From Nitrospirota bacterium (GTDB lineage: Bacteria; Nitrospirota; Nitrospiria; Nitrospirales; UBA8639), in the NCBI GenBank assembly GCA_003233615.1, contig QIMB01000461.1, positions 1 through 12,818 of the forward strand: a DNA stretch of 12,818 nt, written 5' to 3'. Each line of letters opens with the position of its first letter. Position 1 is the first letter of the stretch. A program made the position numbers and the translations under genes. Positions 6,959 through 12,818 of this stretch are shown here, one piece after another. The notes beneath the pieces are model-generated. The model did not search any database, was not told the DNA's origin, and worked only from the letters and a program-made list of their open reading frames with translations.

Positions 6959-7351
6959 ATGCCAAAATCAACGATCAGTCGGGCCATACGAGTGGCAGAT
7001 CAAATTCGAATGGAAGTTGCTGAGATTCTTTCGCGGAAAATAAAAGACCCCAGAGTGCAATTTGTCACCGTCACCGATGTCACAATGACAGCTGATCTCA
7101 AGATTGCCCGCATCTATGTGACAACATTGGTGCCAGAGCAGTATGAGCAACACACTGCTCCAGGACTCAAAAGCGCGGTGGGGTTTATTCGGACAGAAGT
7201 CGGAAGGCGATTGAAATTGCGCTATACGCCTGAAATTAAATTTTATCAAGATACCAGTGCAGAGTATGCTCATCGGATTGAAAAAATTCTTGATTCTCTT
7301 CCTCCTGAGGATCACTCCGAATCGGACAAGTCCCCTCTTACTTCTACGTAG
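6959..7351 (+). CDS. rbfA: 30S ribosome-binding factor RbfA
   Basis: RbfA binds the 30S subunit near the 5' helix of 16S rRNA and is needed for late small-subunit maturation and cold growth. The 130-residue product has the family's N-terminal helix (ISRAIRVADQIRMEVAEIL), KIKDPRV, the VTVTDVTMTADLKIARIYV strand region, and the KH-like C-terminal half RRLKLRYTPEIKFYQD followed by HRIEKILDSL. A short polar tail ends the protein. The ATG at 6959 is set by homology. No good Shine-Dalgarno is visible next to it, and the nearest AAGG lies about 20 bases upstream at the DUF503 stop, so reinitiation after the upstream gene is plausible. Confidence 0.95.
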   Translation: MPKSTISRAIRVADQIRMEVAEILSRKIKDPRVQFVTVTDVTMTADLKIARIYVTTLVPEQYEQHTAPGLKSAVGFIRTEVGRRLKLRYTPEIKFYQDTSAEYAHRIEKILDSLPPEDHSESDKSPLTST

Positions 7352-7369
7352 GAACAGAGCGGGTAATTC

Positions 7370-8362
7370 ATGACGCTCCTTTCGCCTTGTATGGAACAAT
7401 CACACGTTGAGCGTATCTTTGGAGAGCACGTGCCTCATGGAGTATTAATTGTCAATAAACCTGATGGGTGGACCTCTCATGACGTGGTGCAGAGGATTCG
7501 AACGATTGTAGGCATTCAAAAGGTTGGCCATGCTGGAACCTTGGACCCGCATGCGACGGGCGTGTTGCCAGTGTTGATTGGAAAAGGCACAAAAATCGCT
7601 CAATATCTTGTGGATTGGGACAAAGAATATGCTGCAGTTCTACAATTAGGTAAAACAACTGATACCCAAGATGCATGGGGGGCTGTGCTGGAAGAAAGGT
7701 CTTGTGACTCACTGTCTGAGGGTGATGTTCGATCGGCATTCGTGGACTTCCATGGCCCTATACAACAAGTGCCGCCCATGTATTCAGCTGTAAAAGTTGG
7801 GGGTCAGCCCTTGTACAAGAAAGCTCGGAAAGGGCAAACTGTTGAACGTCAGGCGAAAACCGTGGTGATTCATGAGTTGGAAATCGAGCGTGTGGCGATT
7901 CCTGAAGTCAGTTTTCGTGTTACCTGTTCTAAGGGAACCTATGTAAGGACCTTGTGTCATGATATTGGGGATCGCTTAGGCGTTGGCGGGCATTTGAACT
8001 GGCTACAACGCCGACGTGTTGGCCCATTACATATTAATCAAGCCGTTGATATTGAATCGCTCGCTGATGTCTCTCAATTGAATGGAGCATGGTGGAGCTT
8101 GGACCATGTGTTAGAGGAGTTTCCGTCGGTAGTAGTGAATGGAGATGATGCTCGTAAAGTGCTTCATGGGAATGCAATTCCATGGGATCGCGTAGAATGG
8201 GTTGATGGAAAATCTGGTGCGTCGATTCTAGGAGAAGGTATTCGAGTTCGCGTAAAAAACAAAGACGGTTCTTTGCTAGCACTGGGAAAAGGGCCTTCGT
8301 TGCAAGCAGGTCAGAGTGGGTCTGTGTTGGTACTGGATACCGTATTAGGTGAGGTGAATTGA
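7370..8362 (+). CDS. truB: tRNA pseudouridine(55) synthase TruB
   Basis: TruB converts uridine 55 of the tRNA T-loop to pseudouridine and also acts as a tRNA chaperone. The 330-residue protein contains the catalytic motif GHAGTLDPHATGVL (53-66) with nucleophile D59, the PPMYSAVKVGG motif, the CSKGTYVRTLCHDIG motif, and the GGHLNWLQRRRVGPL segment. A C-terminal PUA-like RNA-binding region follows (about 250-325, from PSVVVNGDDARKVLHGNAI). The ATG at 7370 lies 18 bases after rbfA and has only a weak GAGCGGG upstream. ATG 7391 (MEQSHVERIF) is an alternative that would remove seven non-conserved residues. Neither choice affects the enzyme domain. Confidence 0.96.
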   Translation: MTLLSPCMEQSHVERIFGEHVPHGVLIVNKPDGWTSHDVVQRIRTIVGIQKVGHAGTLDPHATGVLPVLIGKGTKIAQYLVDWDKEYAAVLQLGKTTDTQDAWGAVLEERSCDSLSEGDVRSAFVDFHGPIQQVPPMYSAVKVGGQPLYKKARKGQTVERQAKTVVIHELEIERVAIPEVSFRVTCSKGTYVRTLCHDIGDRLGVGGHLNWLQRRRVGPLHINQAVDIESLADVSQLNGAWWSLDHVLEEFPSVVVNGDDARKVLHGNAIPWDRVEWVDGKSGASILGEGIRVRVKNKDGSLLALGKGPSLQAGQSGSVLVLDTVLGEVN

Positions 8363-8410
8363 AAATAATATGTTGACGGTGGTTTCTATTCATGGTTTTT
8401 TGTTGTTTAA

Positions 8411-8453
8411 GGAATACGTAGGTTTTCAGGAGAGGTCACTATTCCGAAGGAGG
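8411..8453 (+). promoter_or_regulatory. Possible S15 translational control element before rpsO
   Basis: In the 95-base gap before rpsO, GGAATA (8411-8416) and TATTCC (8440-8445) form a perfect six-pair stem. The stem ends one base before the AAGGAGG ribosome binding site (8447-8453). The 23-base loop carries a second Shine-Dalgarno-like AGGAGAGGT. Ribosomal protein S15 is known to repress its own mRNA through leader structures that differ between lineages. A hairpin touching the ribosome binding site fits that idea, but no S15-specific motif was identified. A TTGACG hexamer (8373-8378) lacks a good partner -10. Confidence 0.35.
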
Positions 8454-8457
8454 CATT

Positions 8458-8727
8458 ATGGCATTGACGAAAGAAGAGAAAACAGCAGCAGTCGAAGCAC
8501 ACCGACTGCATGATCGAGATACCGGATCTTCAGAGGTGCAAATCTCAATTTTGACCAAGCGGATTACGAGTTTAACGGATCATTTTAAAACAAACAAAAA
8601 AGATCATCATTCTCGTCGGGGATTGCTGAAGATGGTGAGCAAACGGCGCAAATTGTTAGATTATTTGAGACGGGGAGATGAAGGGAAATATCAAACCGTT
8701 ATTGCCGCTTTAGGCATTCGTAAATAA
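8458..8727 (+). CDS. rpsO: 30S ribosomal protein S15
   Basis: S15 is a primary 16S rRNA-binding protein of the 30S platform and forms an intersubunit bridge. The 89 residues match the family length, with the conserved HRLHDRDTGSSEVQISILT stretch, the LTDHFKTNKKDHHSRRGLL loop-helix that contacts rRNA, and MVSKRRKLLDYLRR. A strong AAGGAGG (8447-8453) lies four bases before the ATG. This is much stronger than the ribosome binding sites of rbfA or truB, as expected for an abundant ribosomal protein. It sits between truB and pnp, a very common order. Confidence 0.98.
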   Translation: MALTKEEKTAAVEAHRLHDRDTGSSEVQISILTKRITSLTDHFKTNKKDHHSRRGLLKMVSKRRKLLDYLRRGDEGKYQTVIAALGIRK

Positions 8728-8778
8728 CGGTACATTGTTCGTTTGCTAATAATCTGGCGCGAGAATTGGGATTGTGCA

Positions 8779-8829
8779 ATGTCAACACAGTTGAACGACT
8801 GCCATGTTCATGATGCGCACATGTGACAT
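8779..8829 (+). promoter_or_regulatory. Nested inverted repeats in the rpsO-pnp gap
   Basis: In the 164-base gap (8728-8891), ATGTCA (8779-8784) can pair with TGACAT (8824-8829). Inside that, TGAAC (8792-8796) can pair with GTTCA (8806-8810). Together they could make an imperfect stem-loop. In enteric bacteria the rpsO-pnp interval carries an RNase III-cleaved hairpin through which PNPase controls its own mRNA; an analogous element here is conjecture. No convincing promoter, terminator or gene was seen in the rest of the gap. Confidence 0.25.
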
Positions 8830-8891
8830 CCGAAGCAGGAAATCCTAAAAACATTATGAGAGAGCCTCCACGGATTCAGAAAGGTTGAAAC

Positions 8892-10997
8892 ATGATTCAT
8901 GTCGTTGAAATGGAAATTGGTGGTCGTCCGCTTCGGTTAGAAACTGGTCGTATGGCCAAACAAGCTGATGGTGCGGTGTTGGCGACATATGCTGATACGG
9001 TTGTGTTGGCGACAGCAGTGGCCTCGAGGACGTTCAAGCCTGATGCCGGGTTTATCCCTCTCACCGTGAATTACCAGGAAAAATTCTATGCCGCTGGAAA
9101 AATTCCTGGAGGGTTTTTTCGTCGGGAAGGAGCTCCCAGCGAAAAAGAGGTGTTGACCAGCCGTCTGATTGACCGTCCAATTCGCCCGCTGATGCCAGAT
9201 GGTTTTTATTATGAAACTCAAATCATCGTGACCGTGCTTTCTATTGATCAAACAATGACCTCTGATGTGGTCGGCATTGTGGCTGCGTCTGCCGCGTTGG
9301 CCGTTTCGGATATTCCTAATGCTGGACATTTAGCTTCGGTCAGAATCGGTCGGGTCGATGGAAGTTTTGTGGTCAACCCGGATCGAACTGCCCTGGAAAC
9401 AAGTGAATTAAATTTGGTTGTGGCTGGCACGAAGGATGCCGTGATGATGGTTGAGGCTGGAGCCAATGGGCTTGCTGAAGACATCATGATAGATGCCATC
9501 GAATTGGCTCATGCTGAAATTAAAAAAGTTATCTCGAAGATCCAGGAGTTACAGGATCTCGTTGGAAAAGCCAAACGTGACTTCCAAGCGGAGGAACTCG
9601 ATGCAGAAGTGGCACAAGCCGTTCGAGCGAAAGCCGCGTCTGCCATTTGCGAAGCCATGTATATCCCGGGGAAAGCCGACCGTCAGGAACGGTTTGATCA
9701 GATTCTTCTCGAATCAATTGAAGTGGTGGCCGGTGAGGATGATGACCGGAAGACACAGGTCAAAAAAGCCTTTCATGAGTTGGAATATTCTGAAGTTCGC
9801 CGGATGGTTTTGGAAAAGAAAACGCGCCCAGATGGTCGAGGATATGACGAAGTTCGTCCCATAACCTGTGAAGTGGGCATTTTGCCGCGAACGCATGGCT
9901 CTGCCCTATTTACCAGGGGGGAAACTCAAAGCTTGGGGGTGGTGACTTTGGGGACGGCAGAGGATGAACAGCGAATTGATGCCATGGAAGGCGAATATTC
10001 TCGTTCCTTCATGCTGCATTATAATTTCCCTCCGTTTAGCGTTGGTGAGGCGAAGTTCTTGCGTGGACCAGGGCGACGGGAAGTCGGCCATGGGAAATTA
10101 GCTGAACGGGCATTGAGCGCGGTATTACCCACAAAAGAAGATTTCCCCTATACGATTCGGATCGTGTCAGAAATTTTGGAGTCCAATGGGTCATCCTCAA
10201 TGGCGACGATTTGTAGCGGAACATTGGCTCTTATGGATGCGGCAGCGCCGATAAAAGCCCCGGTGGCAGGGATTGCCATGGGGCTGATTCTCGAAGGGGA
10301 TCAGGTGGCCATTTTGTCTGATATTTCAGGCATGGAAGATCATTTAGGCGATATGGATTTCAAGGTCGCTGGAACAAAAGATGGCGTGACGGCGTTACAG
10401 ATGGATATTAAGATAGGTGGGGTGACGCCAACCCTTATGCGGCAGGCTCTTGCGCAGGCACATGGAGGCCGCATGACGATTTTGGAGAAAATGCATGAGT
10501 GCCTGACGACTCCTCGCACCGAATTAGCCCCGTATGCTCCGAGGATCAGCACGATTCAAATTAAACAAGATAAGATTCGGGATATCATTGGACCAGGAGG
10601 AAAAGTTATTCGTGGTATTATTGCGGAATGTGGCGTGAAAATGAATGTCGAAGACACTGGAATCGTGACGATTGCCGCGGTTGATGAGGCTTCTGCCAAA
10701 AAGGCGATGGATATCGTGCTGGGCTTGGTTGAAGAAGTGGAACTTGGAAAAATTTACTTAGGTACAGTTCGAAAGATTATGGATTTCGGTGCGTTTGTGG
10801 AAATTCTTCCGAATACTGATGGGCTTGTCCATATTTCACAATTAGCGCCCCATCGTGTGCAATCGGTGTCCGATGAAGTGTCTGAGGGCGAACAAATTTT
10901 GGTGAAAGTCTTGGAAATTGATCGGCAAGGCAAAATTCGTCTGAGTCGAAAAGAAGCCATGGCAGAACAAGCTGAGAATGAGCAACCTTCTCCTTAA
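8892..10997 (+). CDS. pnp: Polyribonucleotide nucleotidyltransferase (PNPase)
   Basis: PNPase degrades RNA 3' to 5' by phosphorolysis and can add tails in reverse, acting as a trimer, often in the degradosome. The 701-residue protein has a first RNase PH domain (about 1-145, with GGFFRREG at 73-80), the helical linker domain (about 150-310), and the catalytic second RNase PH domain (about 315-545). In the catalytic domain, ISGMEDHLGDMDFKVAG contains D483 and D489, which correspond to the essential E. coli aspartates D486 and D492. The KH domain (GPGG at 567-570) and S1 domain (about 619-688) follow. Length and order are typical. AAAGG (8880-8884) lies seven bases before the ATG. The gene follows rpsO and precedes the M16 peptidase gene by 20 bases. 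Confidence 0.98.
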   Translation: MIHVVEMEIGGRPLRLETGRMAKQADGAVLATYADTVVLATAVASRTFKPDAGFIPLTVNYQEKFYAAGKIPGGFFRREGAPSEKEVLTSRLIDRPIRPLMPDGFYYETQIIVTVLSIDQTMTSDVVGIVAASAALAVSDIPNAGHLASVRIGRVDGSFVVNPDRTALETSELNLVVAGTKDAVMMVEAGANGLAEDIMIDAIELAHAEIKKVISKIQELQDLVGKAKRDFQAEELDAEVAQAVRAKAASAICEAMYIPGKADRQERFDQILLESIEVVAGEDDDRKTQVKKAFHELEYSEVRRMVLEKKTRPDGRGYDEVRPITCEVGILPRTHGSALFTRGETQSLGVVTLGTAEDEQRIDAMEGEYSRSFMLHYNFPPFSVGEAKFLRGPGRREVGHGKLAERALSAVLPTKEDFPYTIRIVSEILESNGSSSMATICSGTLALMDAAAPIKAPVAGIAMGLILEGDQVAILSDISGMEDHLGDMDFKVAGTKDGVTALQMDIKIGGVTPTLMRQALAQAHGGRMTILEKMHECLTTPRTELAPYAPRISTIQIKQDKIRDIIGPGGKVIRGIIAECGVKMNVEDTGIVTIAAVDEASAKKAMDIVLGLVEEVELGKIYLGTVRKIMDFGAFVEILPNTDGLVHISQLAPHRVQSVSDEVSEGEQILVKVLEIDRQGKIRLSRKEAMAEQAENEQPSP

Positions 10998-11017
10998 CCT
11001 ATTCTGAGTGTACGACC

Positions 11018-12286
11018 ATGTATAAAAAAGTTGTGTTAGATAATGGCGTCCGGGTTGTGCTTGAGCGGATGTCGTCATTGAGATCCGTCGCCCTTGGGGT
11101 ATGGGCAAATGTAGGCAGTCGCTACGAAATCAAGGGAGAGGAAGGCTACTCTCATTTTATTGAACATATGATGTTCAAGGGGACAAGGAATCGAACGGCT
11201 ACCCAGATTTCCAACGAAATTGACGCCCTTGGTGGTGAAATGAATGCCTTTACGACTCATGAGGCGACGGCGTTTTACGTCAAAGTTCTCGATCAACAAA
11301 TGGGTGCGGCGTTTGATTTGTTAGCGGATCTTTTCCATCATTCGCGTTTCGGGGTTCGAGACCTTGAAAAAGAAAAACAGATTGTGATCGAGGAAATCAG
11401 AACGGTTCAAGATGATCCCGAAGATTACATTCATGAGTTGCATGCCAAAGATGTCTTAGGCAACCATCCGATAGGACGTCCAATTTTAGGGACGCCACGA
11501 TCGATGCGGCACATGGATCGCCGTGCCCTTCTCCAGTACAAACATAAGCACTATCGTCCTGAAAACACCATTGTCGCTGTTGCAGGAAACTTTTCCTTCC
11601 CTCAATTGCTGGATCAAGCCAACGAATATTTTGGACAATGGAAAGGCGAAATAACGACAACGTGTTCAGGGAAAGTGGGGAACGATTGTTGGCCTGATCA
11701 TCCGCCAACACAGACAAGCCTTCATCCAAAACCATTGGAACAAGTGCACCTTTGCGTGGGATTCAAAGGGTTGCCGGTTGGACATCCTGACCGATATGTG
11801 GCCTATATGATGAGTACCATTTTCGGGGGAGGTGTGAGTTCACGATTATTCCAAGAAGTTCGTGAGAAGCGTGGGCTGGCCTATACAATATATTCGCACC
11901 TTTCGAGTTTTCTTGATGGCGGAACCTTAACGGTCTATGCGGCCACGCGACCAACAGAAGTGGAAGCGGTGATTGAGCAGATTGCGAAAGAAGCAAAGAA
12001 ATTGTGTCGTCGTGCAGTGGCTGTGAGAGAATTGGATCGAACCAAAACGCAACTCAAAGGGAATCTTATGCTGGGCTTAGAAGGAACCTATGGTCGAATG
12101 AATAAGCTCGCGAAAGATGAACTGTATCAAGGTCGCCATGTGACGCTGCACGAAATCATGAAAGCGATTGACAGAGTTTCCCCTGAGCAAATCCGCCATC
12201 TCAGTCAGAAGTTGTTAGATCAAAAGGAGTTCGTGGTGACTGCCTTAGGTCCGATACCTAAAAAAATGGTGGCAAAATGGGGATAA
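11018..12286 (+). CDS. M16-family zinc metallopeptidase
   Basis: This 422-residue protein is an M16 (pitrilysin/insulinase, processing-peptidase-like) enzyme. The inverted zinc motif HFIEH (46-50) supplies two His ligands and the catalytic E49. The third ligand is expected at E126 in VIEEI, about 75 residues later as usual for the family. The N-terminal half continues with GGEMNAFTTHEATAFY. The second, non-catalytic half carries the FGGGVSSRLFQEVREKRGLAY segment (about residues 270-290), which helps bind substrate. No signal peptide is visible, so it is probably cytoplasmic. Its 422-residue, two-domain size fits the short processing-peptidase-like clade, which degrades or trims peptides. Its position directly after pnp is common in bacteria, with substrates mostly unknown. 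The Shine-Dalgarno is weak. Confidence 0.94.
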   Translation: MYKKVVLDNGVRVVLERMSSLRSVALGVWANVGSRYEIKGEEGYSHFIEHMMFKGTRNRTATQISNEIDALGGEMNAFTTHEATAFYVKVLDQQMGAAFDLLADLFHHSRFGVRDLEKEKQIVIEEIRTVQDDPEDYIHELHAKDVLGNHPIGRPILGTPRSMRHMDRRALLQYKHKHYRPENTIVAVAGNFSFPQLLDQANEYFGQWKGEITTTCSGKVGNDCWPDHPPTQTSLHPKPLEQVHLCVGFKGLPVGHPDRYVAYMMSTIFGGGVSSRLFQEVREKRGLAYTIYSHLSSFLDGGTLTVYAATRPTEVEAVIEQIAKEAKKLCRRAVAVRELDRTKTQLKGNLMLGLEGTYGRMNKLAKDELYQGRHVTLHEIMKAIDRVSPEQIRHLSQKLLDQKEFVVTALGPIPKKMVAKWG

Positions 12287-12390
12287 GACTAAAAATTCGC
12301 ATCATCAATGGCTTGACAACGATGTCCTGGACGGGTAGCATTGCCCCTCCTCAGGCCAAGGATTTTCCTAGAGAGCCAATCGGGGTCTAA
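12277..12390 (+). CDS. Possible 37-aa protein overlapping the M16 gene stop
   Basis: ATG 12277 opens a 37-codon frame that overlaps the last ten bases of the peptidase gene and ends at TAA 12388-12390. GGTGG (12268-12272) lies four bases upstream. The product starts with a basic segment (MGIRLKIR), then a moderately hydrophobic stretch ending SIAPPQA, then KDFPREPIGV. This resembles a short or degraded signal peptide with a possible cleavage after PQA. It could be a small coupled protein, the remnant of a longer exported protein, or chance. The DNA also contains a promoter-like sequence, which argues for caution. I do not recognise the product. Confidence 0.25.
   Translation: MGIRLKIRIINGLTTMSWTGSIAPPQAKDFPREPIGV
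12313..12341 (+). promoter_or_regulatory. Sigma-70-type promoter for the exported-protein gene
   Basis: TTGACA (12313-12318) is a perfect -35 hexamer. TAGCAT (12336-12341) matches the -10 consensus at four of six bases with a 17-base spacer. Transcription would start near 12348, leaving a leader of about 145 bases before the ATG at 12493. TACAAT (12435-12440) is a second -10-like site nearer the gene but lacks a good -35. Confidence 0.5.
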
Positions 12391-12406
12391 AGCTTGTATT
12401 ACGTGA

Positions 12407-12423
12407 CTAAAAAAGCGTTTTAG
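12407..12423. repeat. Short inverted repeat in the leader of the last gene
   Basis: CTAAAA (12407-12412), AAGCG, and TTTTAG (12418-12423) form a perfect six-pair, AT-rich inverted repeat. It could be an operator or a weak hairpin ending M16 transcription. It lacks a GC-rich stem and is not followed by a long T run. The rest of 12391-12479 shows nothing else I can support. Confidence 0.3.
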
Positions 12424-12492
12424 GTTTGAGAAGATACAATGGTTAAGTTTGTTTTTCATTTTTGTCATTCTAACACTGTAAGGAGGGAGCAG

Positions 12493-12818
12493 ATGAAGAA
12501 GTCATCTCTACGTCGGGCGATTGTAGCTCTCTGTGCGTTTGGCCTGCTTGGGAATGGCTGGAGCCGTTTTCGCGCAAAAAGGCCCAGCTGCAGGAAATCC
12601 TAAGGCCAAAGGAGATCCCAAAGACGTCAGTTCTCAAGGGGATATTTCCTTTAAAGGCGTGGCAGCCACGAGCTTGAAGGGCAGAATCTTTGGGCATTGG
12701 GCTGACAATCCTGAAGGCGAAATTCTGTTTGGTATTCAATATTGGAATACCTCGGATGTCGCCGAAGTGGGAGATCCACCAGGCCGGGCTTCCGATGATC
12801 GCATTCAAACATTGCCAG
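12493..12818 (+). pseudogene. Exported protein of unknown function, frameshifted in signal peptide, 3' end outside window
   Basis: AAGGAGG (12480-12486), six bases before ATG 12493, begins a clear signal peptide: MKKSSLRRAIVALCAFGLLG. This frame then turns into unlikely sequence and stops at TAA 12601-12603. The next frame picks up at about 12551 with GMAGAVFA followed by QKGPAAGNP, which completes the hydrophobic core and a signal peptidase I site after VFA. Removing one base from the GGGAA run (about 12549-12554) joins the two parts exactly. The mature part is open to the right edge, with a Lys/Gly/Pro-rich start and then SLKGRIFGHWADNPEGEI and FGIQYWNTSDVAEVG. I do not recognise the family. 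Without a frameshift, translation could start at GTG 12533 or ATG 12554, giving a truncated signal peptide without the basic N-terminus. It may be a real mutation or a base-call error. Confidence 0.7.

Noticed and set aside
8804..8848. A 14-codon ORF in the rpsO-pnp gap
   Set aside because: No ribosome binding site precedes it and its composition gives no sign of coding.
12411..12440. A second promoter using TACAAT at 12435
   Set aside because: The -10 match is good, but no acceptable -35 or extended -10 element lies at the right distance, so it is only mentioned under the main promoter.
12470..12808. Minus-strand frame of 112 codons at the right end
   Set aside because: It is antisense to the frameshifted exported-protein gene, which has a strong ribosome binding site and a clear signal peptide in sense orientation.

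Overview
This window looks like an ordinary stretch of a bacterial chromosome of intermediate GC content. Most of it is one conserved translation and RNA-metabolism cluster, read left to right: rimP, nusA, infB, a DUF503 (ylxP-like) gene, rbfA, truB, rpsO, pnp and an M16-family zinc peptidase. All are full length with their key motifs intact. The gene order and protein character suggest a Gram-negative-type bacterium, possibly of the Nitrospirota (Nitrospira-like). That placement rests on impression and was not tested by phylogeny.

Layout. Positions 1-923 hold the end of a plus-strand gene for a SWIM zinc-finger and coiled-coil protein whose true start probably lies left of the window. It converges on a minus-strand MinD/ParA-type ATPase gene (1058-1990), and a weak hairpin with a T tract between them could stop transcription from both sides. 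Positions 1991-2250 separate the ATPase gene from the divergent ribosome cluster. This gap holds a good minus-strand promoter for the ATPase. On the plus strand it holds a 9-codon ORF with a near-perfect ribosome binding site, followed about 95 bases later by a strong intrinsic terminator just ahead of rimP. This resembles an attenuator leader.

Positions 2251-12286 are the cluster. RimP, RbfA and TruB serve 30S assembly and tRNA modification, IF2 and S15 serve translation, and NusA and PNPase serve transcription elongation and RNA turnover. Gaps are short from nusA to truB (9-27 bases), so these genes are probably co-transcribed. Longer gaps before nusA (70 bases), rpsO (95 bases) and pnp (164 bases) carry inverted repeats that could be regulatory RNA structures.

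Positions 12287-12492 hold a 37-codon ORF overlapping the peptidase stop codon and a promoter with a perfect -35 hexamer. The window ends in a gene for an exported protein of unknown function. Its signal peptide and mature part lie in different frames, so it has a one-base frameshift (a real mutation or a sequence error), and it runs off the right edge.

I found no mobile elements, CRISPR arrays, tRNA or rRNA genes. No new multi-gene system is evident. The rimP leader is the most interesting unexplained structure.
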